In this document: in pieces, positions 56,763 through 64,000 of the stretch
Layout of the letters: each line of letters begins with the position of its first letter
Numbering within the stretch: the first letter of the stretch is position 1
Assembly (NCBI GenBank): GCA_002470465.1
Contig: DKMD01000034.1
Coordinates: forward strand, 24,444-88,443
Direction: 5' to 3'
DNA: 64,000 nt
DNA from: Pluralibacter sp. UBA7423
GTDB lineage: Bacteria; Pseudomonadota; Gammaproteobacteria; Enterobacterales; Enterobacteriaceae
Position numbers and translations under genes: made by a program
The notes under the pieces: generated by a model
What the model was told of the DNA's origin: nothing
The model's input: the letters and a program-made list of their open reading frames with translations, nothing else
Databases searched by the model: none

Positions 56763-57191
56763 ATGAAAATCAGAACGGGCTTAGCCGCCGCCGCGCTGGC
56801 GATCGCACTGAGCGGTTGCACGGCACCCTCGCAGAAAGCCGTAACAGACACCCAAAGTTGCAAAACCGAAAACCAGATGCAGCAGACGACGCTCTATTTC
56901 GGCCTGAGTCGTCCGGCAGGGAAGGACATCACGGCACAGGAGTGGCAGCAGTTTGTTGACCGCGACGTGACGCCGCGATTTAAGGATGGCCTGACGGTGT
57001 TTGATGCGCGCGGGCAGTGGCTCGGTAATGACGGCACCGTGGCGCGCGAGCAGAGCAAAGCCCTGATGCTGATTCACGGCAAAGATGCGCAGAGCGAAAC
57101 GAATATTGAGGCCCTGCGGGGGGTCTACAAATCCCGCTTTGCGCAGGAATCGGTGATGCGGGTCGATCAGCCGGTTTGCGTGCAGTTCTGA
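56763..57191 (+). CDS. DUF3574 lipoprotein
   Basis: 142 residues with a lipobox signal (MKIRTGLAAAALAIALSGC, Cys19 acylated, followed by TAPS, so outer-membrane sorting is likely). The body fits DUF3574: LYFGLSRPAGKDITAQEWQQFVDRDVTPRFKDGLTVFDARGQWLG. Function unknown. It is absent from this place in E. coli K-12, where putP is followed by efeU. Flanked by a REP pair downstream. Confidence 0.85.
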   Translation: MKIRTGLAAAALAIALSGCTAPSQKAVTDTQSCKTENQMQQTTLYFGLSRPAGKDITAQEWQQFVDRDVTPRFKDGLTVFDARGQWLGNDGTVAREQSKALMLIHGKDAQSETNIEALRGVYKSRFAQESVMRVDQPVCVQF

Positions 57192-57197
57192 TGAAAT

Positions 57198-57281
57198 CTG
57201 CCGGGGGCGCTACGCTTACCCGGCCTACAAACCTGCCGGGCGGGTAACCGTAGGCCCGTGCAAGCGTAGCGCCGCCGGGCA
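57198..57281. repeat. REP pair (BIME) between the DUF3574 lipoprotein and the nucleoside permease
   Basis: Two REP units in inverted orientation, about 57198-57228 (CTGCCGGGGGCGCTACGC...) and 57251-57281 (...GCGTAGCGCCGCCGGGCA), at the 3' ends of two convergent genes. Confidence 0.85.
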
Positions 57282-57286
57282 TAAGC

Positions 57287-58471
57287 TTACAATACTAATC
57301 CAGCAAAGCTCGCCGAAAGTAAACTCACCAGCGTCGCGCCGTACACCAGGCGCAGCCCAAAGCGGGAAACCGCGTTCCCCTGCTTCTCGTTCAGCCCCTT
57401 AATGGCGCCCGCCACGATGCCGATAGACGCAAAGTTAGCGAAGGAGACGAGGAACACGGACAGAATACCCAGTCCGCGCGGCGTCATTTCTGCGGCAATC
57501 TTTTGCAGTTCGATCATCGCCACAAACTCGTTCGCCACAAGCTTAGTTGCCATAATGCTGCCTGCGTGCAGCGCATCGCTCAGCGGAATGCCAATCAGCC
57601 AGGCCAGCGGGTAGAAGACGTAGCCCAGAATCGCCTGGAAGCTCAGGCCAAAGATCGTCGAGAAGAGGGCGTTCACCGCGCTGATCAGGGCGATAAAGCC
57701 GATCAGCATCGCCAGGATAATCATCGCCACTTTGAAGCCAGCGAGAATATATTCTCCGAGCATTTCAAAGAAGCTCTGTGATTCGTGCAGTTTCTCGAGC
57801 TTAATTTCCGCTTCGGCATCCGGGCGCGTCGGATTAATCACCGACAGGATAATAAAGGTGCTGAACATATTCAGCACCAGCGCCGCCACCACATATTTCG
57901 CGTCGAGCATGGTCATATAGGCGCCAACAATTGACAGGGAGACCGTCGACATTGCCGTGGCGGCCATGGTGAACAGCCGACGTGAGGAGAGGTCGCCGAG
58001 TACCCCCTTGTAAGCAATGAAGTTTTCAGACTGGCCGAGGATGAGTGAGCTCACCGCATTAAAAGATTCCAGCTTGCCCATACCGTTGACTTTCGACAGC
58101 AGCGTGCCAATGACGCGAATAAAAATGGGCAGAATACGCCAGTGCTGGAGAATACCGATCAGTGCCGAAATAAAAATAATCGGGCACAGCACGCCCAGGA
58201 AAATAAAGGCCAGGCCTTTGTCGCTCATGCCACCAAAGACAAAATTGCTGCCCTCTGCGGCATATTTCAGCAGCGATTCAAACATGCCTGATACAGATTT
58301 AATCAGGACTAAACCGCTCTCGGCGTGCAGGAAAAAGAACGCCAGCGCCATTTCAATAATAATGAGTTGGGCCATATAGCGAATGCGAATGGTTTTGCGG
58401 TCAAAACTGACCAGCCAGGCGAGTGCGAGGATTACCACCAGCGCCAGCAGGAAGTGGAGTAGATTAGCCAT
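57287..58471 (-). CDS. NupC-type concentrative nucleoside transporter
   Basis: Proton-coupled nucleoside importer of the CNT family, 394 residues with about ten membrane segments. It is close to NupC (about half or more identical by eye): [50 protein letters not shown] and [29 protein letters not shown] carry the CNT hallmarks. It is an extra paralogue, not the nupC locus itself, since nupC lies elsewhere in enterics. A LacI/PurR-like operator lies upstream. Divergent from efeU. Confidence 0.9.
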   Translation of the reverse strand: MANLLHFLLALVVILALAWLVSFDRKTIRIRYMAQLIIIEMALAFFFLHAESGLVLIKSVSGMFESLLKYAAEGSNFVFGGMSDKGLAFIFLGVLCPIIFISALIGILQHWRILPIFIRVIGTLLSKVNGMGKLESFNAVSSLILGQSENFIAYKGVLGDLSSRRLFTMAATAMSTVSLSIVGAYMTMLDAKYVVAALVLNMFSTFIILSVINPTRPDAEAEIKLEKLHESQSFFEMLGEYILAGFKVAMIILAMLIGFIALISAVNALFSTIFGLSFQAILGYVFYPLAWLIGIPLSDALHAGSIMATKLVANEFVAMIELQKIAAEMTPRGLGILSVFLVSFANFASIGIVAGAIKGLNEKQGNAVSRFGLRLVYGATLVSLLSASFAGLVL

Positions 58472-58523
58472 TTCAGTGTATATGCAGGTAAACGGGCGCC
58501 TATTTAGCCACAGCCCTTCAGCG

Positions 58524-58539
58524 ACGTAAACGATTACCT
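58524..58539. promoter_or_regulatory. PurR/LacI-family-like operator upstream of the nucleoside permease
   Basis: ACGTAAACGATTACCT agrees with the PurR consensus (ACGCAAACGTTTTCGT) at 11 of 16 bases and has the LacI-family CG centre. It lies 53 bases upstream of the permease ATG. Regulation by PurR or CytR is inference. Confidence 0.3.
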
Positions 58540-58643
58540 GTTAATAAGCTTAGATAAATTGCTTCGCCTGCTCACCCTGTCGCCGGAAACTTTTTACAAC
58601 CTGACATCATTATCCGCACATTTTACTTGAGTTTCTTTGCGTC

Positions 58644-58663
58644 GTAATGATAATCACTATCAC
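58644..58663. promoter_or_regulatory. Fur box of efeUOB
   Basis: GTAATGATAATCACTATCAC matches the 19-base Fur consensus GATAATGATAATCATTATC closely. It lies about 58 bases before the efeU ATG, in the promoter zone. efeU is Fur-repressed in E. coli. Confidence 0.85.
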
Positions 58664-58720
58664 TCATATTTACGAAACTTTGCATCCATTGACTGCGGTT
58701 CACACTGAAGGGTTTCAGGC

Positions 58721-59554
58721 ATGTTTGTTCCATTTCTCATCATGTTACGCGAAGGGCTGGAAGCGGCGCTTATCGTCAGCCTTATCGCCAGCTATCTGAA
58801 ACGCACGCAGCGAGGGCGCTGGATTGGCGTCATGTGGATTGGCGTATTCCTCGCCGCTGCGCTTTGCCTTGGACTCGGGATTTTCATCAACGAAACCACC
58901 GGCGAATTTCCGCAGAAAGAGCAGGAGATGTTTGAGGGCATCGTGGCGGTCATTGCGGTGTTTATCCTGACCTGGATGGTGTTCTGGATGCGCAAAGTGT
59001 CGCGCAACGTGAAGAAGCAGCTGGAAGAGGCAGTGGATAACGCGCTTCAGAAAGGCAACAACCACGGCTGGGCGCTGATTCTGATGGTCTTTTTCGCCGT
59101 GGCGCGCGAAGGACTGGAGTCCGTATTTTTCCTGCTGGCTGCTTTTCAACAGGATCTCGGCATCTGGCCGCCGCTGGGCGCGATGCTCGGCCTCGGGACC
59201 GCCGTGGTACTCGGCTTTATGATTTACTGGGGCGGTATCCGCCTGAACCTTGGCGCATTCTTCAAGTGGACCAGCCTGTTTATTCTGTTGGTGGCCGCCG
59301 GGCTGGCGGCAGGCGCTATCCGCGCCTTCCATGAGGCAGGGTTGTGGAACCACTTCCAGGGTGTCGCTTTTGATTTAAGCAATACGCTCTCAACCCACAC
59401 GCTGTTTGGCACGCTGCTGGAAGGGATTTTTGGCTACCAGGAAGCACCGAGCGTCAGCGAAGTGGCTGTGTACTTTATCTACCTTATCCCGGCGCTGGTG
59501 CTGTTCGCACTGCCGCCACGGGCTGCAACGACGCCGTCGCGCAGCGCACCATAA
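58721..59554 (+). CDS. efeU: ferrous iron permease EfeU
   Basis: Seven-helix inner-membrane iron permease of the Ftr1/oxidase-dependent family, 277 residues. The two iron-binding REGLE motifs are at residues 10-14 (LREGLEAALIV) and about 128-132 (AREGLESVFF). The open frame is uninterrupted, unlike E. coli K-12 where the gene has a frameshift. First gene of efeUOB, under the Fur box at 58644; in E. coli the system is also acid-induced and CpxR-repressed. The ribosome site is modest (GGGTTTCAGGC). Confidence 0.96.
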   Translation: MFVPFLIMLREGLEAALIVSLIASYLKRTQRGRWIGVMWIGVFLAAALCLGLGIFINETTGEFPQKEQEMFEGIVAVIAVFILTWMVFWMRKVSRNVKKQLEEAVDNALQKGNNHGWALILMVFFAVAREGLESVFFLLAAFQQDLGIWPPLGAMLGLGTAVVLGFMIYWGGIRLNLGAFFKWTSLFILLVAAGLAAGAIRAFHEAGLWNHFQGVAFDLSNTLSTHTLFGTLLEGIFGYQEAPSVSEVAVYFIYLIPALVLFALPPRAATTPSRSAP

Positions 59555-59599
59555 TCACTATTTTAGTTACAACATACTCATTGGGTAAAAGGGATGATC

Positions 59600-60727
59600 A
59601 TGACGATTAATTTCCGCCGTAGTGCGCTGCAGCTGGGTATCGCTGCGCTGTTCTCCTCTGCGTTTGCCGCGCAGGCCGCCGATATTCCACAGGTTAAAGT
59701 CACGGTGACGGACAAGCAGTGTGAGCCGATGAACATCACCGTGAACTCGGGCAAAACGCAGTTCATCATTCAGAACCACAGCCAGAAAGCCCTGGAGTGG
59801 GAGATCCTCAAAGGCGTGATGGTCGTGGAAGAGCGCGAGAATATCGCGCCGGGCTTCACCCAGAAGATGACCGCCAATCTGCAGCCGGGCCAGTATGAAA
59901 TGACCTGCGGCCTGCTGACCAACCCGAAAGGGACGCTGACTGTTAAAGGCGAAGCGACGGCGGATGCGGCGAAAGCCAACGCGGTGCTCAGCCTTGGCGA
60001 TGCGATTGCGGATTACAAAGCCTACGTGACGGCTGAAACCGCTGAGCTTGTGAAAGGTACCAAAGCCTTCACAGACGCGGTGAAAGCGGGCGATATCGAA
60101 AAAGCCAAAGCGCTGTACGCTCCGACACGCCAGCATTATGAGCGTATCGAACCGATTGCCGAGCTGTTCTCCGATCTCGACGGCAGCATTGACGCGCGTG
60201 AAGACGACTACGAGAAAAAAGCGGAAGATCCGAAATTCACCGGCTTCCACCGCCTGGAAAAAGCGCTGTTTGGCGACAACACCACCAGGGGCATGGAAGA
60301 GTACGCGACGAAGCTAAACAACGACGTGCTGGAACTGCAAAAGCGCATCAGCGAACTGGCGTTCCCGCCGTCTAAAGTTGTCGGTGGTGCTGCGGACCTG
60401 ATTGAAGAAGTGGCCGCCAGCAAAATCAGCGGGGAAGAAGACCGCTACAGCCATACCGATCTGTGGGATTTCCAGGCCAACGTCGACGGTGCACAGAAAA
60501 TCGTGAACCTGCTGCGTCCTCAGCTGCAAAAAGAAAACAGCGCGCTGCTGGCGAAGGTGGATGCCAACTTCAAGAAAGTCGACACCATTCTTGCGAAGTA
60601 CAAAACCAAAGACGGCTATGAAACGTACGATAAGCTGACGGATGCCGATCGCAATGCGCTGAAAGGGCCAGTCACGACCCTTGCGGAAGATCTGGCACAG
60701 CTGCGTGGGATCCTCGGACTGGACTAG
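59600..60727 (+). CDS. efeO: iron uptake protein EfeO (cupredoxin-M75)
   Basis: Periplasmic protein, 375 residues from [23 protein letters not shown] (signal peptide, cleavage after AQA about residue 27). N-terminal cupredoxin-like domain (about 30-120, with cysteines in KQCEPM and YEMTCGLL), then the M75 imelysin-like domain with the HxxE motif in [14 protein letters not shown]. It is proposed to bind or oxidise ferrous iron for EfeU. Start chosen with AAAGGG six bases upstream; an ATG two codons earlier lacks spacing. Confidence 0.96.
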   Translation: MTINFRRSALQLGIAALFSSAFAAQAADIPQVKVTVTDKQCEPMNITVNSGKTQFIIQNHSQKALEWEILKGVMVVEERENIAPGFTQKMTANLQPGQYEMTCGLLTNPKGTLTVKGEATADAAKANAVLSLGDAIADYKAYVTAETAELVKGTKAFTDAVKAGDIEKAKALYAPTRQHYERIEPIAELFSDLDGSIDAREDDYEKKAEDPKFTGFHRLEKALFGDNTTRGMEEYATKLNNDVLELQKRISELAFPPSKVVGGAADLIEEVAASKISGEEDRYSHTDLWDFQANVDGAQKIVNLLRPQLQKENSALLAKVDANFKKVDTILAKYKTKDGYETYDKLTDADRNALKGPVTTLAEDLAQLRGILGLD

Positions 60728-60731
60728 TGTA

Positions 60732-62015
60732 ATGGCACAGAGCAAACCGGATGACCTGACCGAGCCGTCACGTCGTCGCTTACTGAAAAACATCGGCGCG
60801 CTGGGAGGCGCGCTGGCGCTGACCGGGGGCTGCCCGGTCGCCCATGCGGCAAAACCGCAAAGTGCGCCGGGTACGCTTTCTCCCGATGCGCGTATGGAAA
60901 CGCAGCCGTTCTATGGCACGCATCAGGCGGGCGTGTTGACGCCCCAGCAGGCGTCGATGATGATTGTGGCGTTTGACGTGCTGGCCAGTGATAAAAATGA
61001 CCTGCAGCGGCTTTTTAAGCTGCTCACCGATCGCATCACTTTCCTGACCAGCGGTGGGCCTGCGCCCGACACGCCAAACCCGCGTCTTCCACCGATGGAT
61101 TCGGGGATCCTTGGGCCTTATATCGCACCGGATAACCTTACCATTACGGTGTCCGTCGGGCAGTCGCTGTTCGACGAACGTTTTGGCCTCGCGGCACATG
61201 CGCCGAAGAAGCTGCAACGGATGACGCGCTTTCCGAACGACGCGCTGGATGCGGCACTCTGCCATGGCGACGTGCTGCTGCAAATCTGCGCCAACACGCA
61301 GGATACGGTTATCCATGCCCTGCGTGACATCATCAAGCACTCACCGGATCTGCTGAGCGTGCGCTGGAAGCGGGAAGGATTTATCTCTGACCACGCGGCA
61401 CGCAGCAAAGGCAAAGAAACGCCGGTGAATTTGCTCGGCTTTAAGGATGGCACTGCGAATCCTGACAGCAAAGATGCGAAGCTGATGGATGAGATTGTCT
61501 GGGTGACGGACGGTCAGGGCGAGCCGGCCTGGGCCGTTGGGGGGTCTTACCAGGCGGTGAGAATTATCCCGTTCCACGTAGAGTTCTGGGACCGGACGCC
61601 GCTGAAGGAACAGCAGACCATTTTCGGGCGGGACAAGCATTCCGGTGCACCGCTCGGCATGAAGAACGAGCACGATGTGCCGGACTATGATCGCGACCCG
61701 AATGGCGATGTGATTGCGCTCGACAGCCATATCCGTCTCGCTAATCCGCGCACGCCGGAAACCCAGTCCAGCTTAATGATGCGCCGTGGCTACAGCTATT
61801 CGCTGGGCGTCACCAACTCTGGCCAGCTGGAGATGGGGCTGCTGTTTGTCTGCTATCAGCACGATCTGGAGAAAGGCTTCCTGACCGTGCAGAAGCGGCT
61901 CAATGGCGAGGCGCTGGAGGAGTACATCAAGCCGATTGGTGGCGGATATTTCTTCGTGCTGCCGGGTGTGAAAGACAAATCGGGCTACCTCGCCCAGCCA
62001 CTTCTCGAAGCCTGA
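60732..62015 (+). CDS. efeB: deferrochelatase/peroxidase EfeB
   Basis: Dye-decolourising-type haem peroxidase exported folded by the Tat system, 427 residues. The twin-arginine signal [21 protein letters not shown] lies at about 15-35 with AHA cleavage near 42. The DyP motif GFKDG has the catalytic Asp239, and the proximal His and distal Arg belong to the later [24 protein letters not shown] region. In E. coli it can remove iron from haem or act as a peroxidase with EfeO. It starts four bases after the efeO stop. Confidence 0.96.
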   Translation: MAQSKPDDLTEPSRRRLLKNIGALGGALALTGGCPVAHAAKPQSAPGTLSPDARMETQPFYGTHQAGVLTPQQASMMIVAFDVLASDKNDLQRLFKLLTDRITFLTSGGPAPDTPNPRLPPMDSGILGPYIAPDNLTITVSVGQSLFDERFGLAAHAPKKLQRMTRFPNDALDAALCHGDVLLQICANTQDTVIHALRDIIKHSPDLLSVRWKREGFISDHAARSKGKETPVNLLGFKDGTANPDSKDAKLMDEIVWVTDGQGEPAWAVGGSYQAVRIIPFHVEFWDRTPLKEQQTIFGRDKHSGAPLGMKNEHDVPDYDRDPNGDVIALDSHIRLANPRTPETQSSLMMRRGYSYSLGVTNSGQLEMGLLFVCYQHDLEKGFLTVQKRLNGEALEEYIKPIGGGYFFVLPGVKDKSGYLAQPLLEA

Positions 62016-62020
62016 ATTAC

Positions 62021-62088
62021 TGCCCGGCGGCGCTGTGCTTGCCGGGCCTACTAAATACCCTATCCAGGCCCGATAAGCGCAGCAGGCA
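62021..62088. repeat. REP pair (BIME) after efeB
   Basis: TGCCCGGCGGCGCTGTGCTTGCC (62021 onward) and an inverted, less perfect unit at 62065-62088 (CAGGCCCGATAAGCGCAGCAGGCA). It lies between efeB and phoH and may act as the efeB 3' end. Confidence 0.8.
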
Positions 62089-62186
62089 AAAAGAAACCGT
62101 TACCCGCCTTATTGTTTCATCTGGTCACATTTTATCTTCCCCCTGCGTCCATCATTTTTTTGTATTGGCAGGTGATTGATATAATT

Positions 62187-62206
62187 CTGTAATATTTCTG
62201 TCAGAA
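62187..62206 (+). promoter_or_regulatory. Pho box of phoH
   Basis: CTGTAATATTTCTGTCAGAA: two CTGT(A/C)A half sites 11 bases apart, the PhoB box pattern (CTGTCATAxAxCTGTCAxx). It lies upstream of phoH, a known PhoB-regulated gene. Confidence 0.8.
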
Positions 62207-62338
62207 ACTGATCCCGGCCGGGAAAATGCACGTTCGTTAGCTTTAAGTAAAAAATATGTTGCATTAATGATAATTGGTGATGTACTTAATACAACAGCGG
62301 TAGTTCCCGGCAGTGAAGGTTCACTTAGGAGATCGCTA

Positions 62339-63406
62339 ATGGTTGGGTCCTGTACTGGACAGAAAAGCAAACATAACCGCAGCACCCAGCGCGGAGGCCA
62401 CACCTCCGGCAGCGACGTCTTCACCACTAAATTTCCCTCTTCCACAGCAGCCAAAGAATCCACCGATGTGATGCGCGGTGCGCGTAGTCGCGTCATCACC
62501 TCTCATCAACCAGCAAGCAATGGCTTACAAGGAAGCCAAACCTCAGACGTTAGTGCGCATAATCGTGCTGATGTAACCAGCACGTGTAATGTTGACCAAC
62601 AACTCAAGGTGCTATCCATGGGAAGACAAAAAGCAGTGATCAAAGCTCGTCGTGAAGCAAAACGTGTGCTGAGACGGGATTCACGGAGCCATAAACAGCG
62701 TGAAGAAGAATCGGTCACCTCGCTTGTGCAGATGGGCGGCGTAGAAGCAATTGGCATGGCGCGGGACAGCCGCGATCATTCTCCAATTGAAGCGCGTAAT
62801 GAAGCTCAGGCGCACTACCTGAATGCAATTGAGAGTAAACAGCTGATCTTCGCCACCGGCGAAGCCGGGTGTGGGAAAACCTGGATCAGCGCAGCGAAAG
62901 CGGCAGAGGCCCTGATCCATAAGGATGTGGAGAGGATTATCGTTACCCGTCCGGTTCTGCAGGCCGATGAAGATCTTGGCTTCTTACCCGGCGATATCTC
63001 TGAGAAGTTCGCCCCGTACTTCCGCCCGGTCTATGACGTGCTTGTCAGAAGGCTGGGGGCGTCCTTCATGCAATACTGCCTGCGCCCGGAAATTGGCAAG
63101 GTAGAAATCGCGCCGTTCGCCTACATGCGCGGACGTACCTTTGAAAATGCGGTGGTGATTCTGGACGAGGCCCAGAACGTGACCGCAGCGCAAATGAAGA
63201 TGTTCCTGACGCGCCTCGGGGAAAACGTAACGGTCATCGTGAACGGCGACATCACGCAGTGTGACTTACCGCGCGGTGTGCAGTCCGGTCTTAGCGATGC
63301 GCTGGCGCGTTTTGAAGAGGACGATATGGTCGGTATCGTTCGCTTCACCACAGAGGATTGCGTGCGATCCGCGCTCTGCCAGCGTACGCTACACGCCTAC
63401 AACTGA
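62339..63406 (+). CDS. phoH: phosphate starvation-inducible ATPase PhoH
   Basis: Cytosolic ATPase (PhoH/SF1-like fold) induced by phosphate starvation; recent work on relatives suggests RNA-related activity. 355 residues from the ATG at 62339, which has AGGAG seven bases upstream. The conserved core begins at MGRQKAVIKARREAKRVLRRDS (ATG 62618, AAGGTG upstream), so a 262-residue form from that ATG is possible. Walker A GEAGCGKTW is in FATGEAGCGKTWISAAKA, Walker B in VVILDEAQN, and the sensor in VNGDITQCDLP. The first 93 residues are basic, Ser/Thr-rich and probably unstructured. A terminator follows. Confidence 0.93.
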   Translation: MVGSCTGQKSKHNRSTQRGGHTSGSDVFTTKFPSSTAAKESTDVMRGARSRVITSHQPASNGLQGSQTSDVSAHNRADVTSTCNVDQQLKVLSMGRQKAVIKARREAKRVLRRDSRSHKQREEESVTSLVQMGGVEAIGMARDSRDHSPIEARNEAQAHYLNAIESKQLIFATGEAGCGKTWISAAKAAEALIHKDVERIIVTRPVLQADEDLGFLPGDISEKFAPYFRPVYDVLVRRLGASFMQYCLRPEIGKVEIAPFAYMRGRTFENAVVILDEAQNVTAAQMKMFLTRLGENVTVIVNGDITQCDLPRGVQSGLSDALARFEEDDMVGIVRFTTEDCVRSALCQRTLHAYN

Positions 63407-63411
63407 GGTTG

Positions 63412-63440
63412 CGCCCCGACAATTATGCCGGGGCGTTTTT
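63412..63440 (+). terminator. phoH terminator
   Basis: CGCCCCG (63412-63418) and CGGGGCG (63429-63435) with a ten-base loop, then TTTTT. Confidence 0.85.
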
Positions 63441-63524
63441 CATTTCGAAGCAAGAGACCTTTCTTATCGCAGGAAAAACGGTTAGGGCTTTCCTTTCATG
63501 GGTAAGTGCGGTCCGGCGAAACCG

Positions 63525-63851
63525 TTAAGGTTTCATGATGTGTAGCAGTGCTGCCCGATGCTCGGGGCCGTACATGACGGTGCCAACCGGGACGTCCGGC
63601 CCAACGGCTTCAGAAATTTTGGTTACCCAGGTCGGACCAAAACCACCGCAGATCTCAATAACCTGAACGCCCTCACTGATGAGCTGTTTTGCTACCTGAA
63701 TGATTGAACCATCGGTTTTTGCTGAGGGGCTAAACCCGACGGTAATAAACTCACAGCTATTGCTTTCGTTTCTGTGGATCACGGTGTTTTTCTCTGGAGA
63801 AAAATCGGGTGAGAAATAGAAAAAGGCCCATTTTTTGAGATTTGGAAACAT
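63525..63851 (-). CDS. DUF6506-like protein
   Basis: 108 residues from the ATG at 63851, chosen because GGGGAG lies before it; a longer frame back to 63986 has no ribosome site. Sequence MFPNLKKWAFFYFSPDFSPE...CEFITVGFSPSAKTDGSIIQVAKQLISEGVQVIEICGGFGPTWVTKISEAVG: an alternating alpha/beta pattern with a glycine-rich ICGGFGPTW turn, no signal or membrane segment. I recognise it only as a DUF6506-type family of unknown function. Convergent with phoH; it replaces the genes found after phoH in E. coli K-12. Confidence 0.7.
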   Translation of the reverse strand: MFPNLKKWAFFYFSPDFSPEKNTVIHRNESNSCEFITVGFSPSAKTDGSIIQVAKQLISEGVQVIEICGGFGPTWVTKISEAVGPDVPVGTVMYGPEHRAALLHIMKP

Positions 63852-64000
63852 GGTTACTCCCCGTGGATAGTCTGCTTTGACGTCTGTATGTATGGCTATT
63901 CTAAAAAACATTCTCAAATTGGCAAAATTATCCGAAACGATAATCACTGTTTTACAGGGGGAGTGAAACAGTGGGGGCAGTGCCACAGGCGAAAAAAAAG

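Noticed and set aside
1..64000. CRISPR arrays, insertion sequences, toxin-antitoxin or phage-defence genes
   Set aside because: No spaced repeats, transposases, or recognisable defence proteins were found on either strand.

Overview
The window is chromosomal DNA of an Enterobacteriaceae member, most like the Enterobacter/Leclercia/Lelliottia group. About four fifths of it follows, gene for gene, a backbone known from Escherichia coli: asnS-pncB-pepN-ssuEADCB-pyrD-zapC-ycbX-rlmL-uup-pqiABC-rmf-fabA-lonH-matP-ompA-sulA-sxy-yccS-yccF-helD-mgsA-yccT-yccU-hspQ-rlmI-acyP-tusE-yccA-serT, then agp-yccJ-wrbA-ymdF, rutR-putA-putP, and efeUOB-phoH. The products are close to, but clearly diverged from, the E. 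coli proteins. The genus call is inference from gene content and protein similarity remembered by eye; no database was searched.

Layout. 1-5.5 kb: Asn-tRNA synthetase (cut by the window edge), NAD salvage and aminopeptidase N. 5.6-9.9 kb: the alkanesulfonate operon ssuEADCB. 10-20.5 kb: pyrD, the division factor zapC, ycbX, the bifunctional 23S rRNA methyltransferase rlmL, uup and the pqiABC envelope lipid-transport operon. 20.7-26 kb: rmf, fabA with FabR and FadR sites, lonH, matP, ompA, and sulA with a LexA box. 26-36.5 kb: sxy, yccSF, helicase IV, methylglyoxal synthase, small stress and RNA-modification genes. 36.8-38.7 kb: a solitary oligopeptide-binding protein beside tRNA-Ser (TGA).

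38.7-45.7 kb, between serT and agp, is the accessory part. In E. coli K-12 this interval carries unrelated genes (hya, app and others). Here it holds three regulator-enzyme pairs in divergent arrangement: a GATase1/AraC regulator with an HD hydrolase of the cyanamide hydratase type, a CynR-like LysR regulator with a CMP/nucleoside-type deaminase, and a LysR regulator with a short-chain dehydrogenase. An ABM-domain monooxygenase, a secreted protein made of 11-residue LEA-like repeats, a one-repeat YegP-like protein, a decayed fragment of a potassium-channel RCK domain and a VOC protein complete it. This is the best place to look for undescribed biology, though nothing here amounts to a proven new system.

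48.8-64 kb: a DMT-family exporter sits beside rutR where E. coli has the rutABCDEFG operon, so RutR is an orphan in this window. Next come an LprI-like inhibitor, the proline locus putA/putP with five PutA operator motifs between them, a DUF3574 lipoprotein and a NupC-type nucleoside permease (both additions relative to E. coli), the complete ferrous-iron system efeUOB behind a Fur box, phoH behind a Pho box, and a DUF6506 protein. Several short sites were readable directly: NadR, PurR, FabR, FadR, LexA, Fur, Pho and PutA motifs, the pyrD leader hairpin, REP/BIME repeats at three gene borders and many bidirectional terminators.
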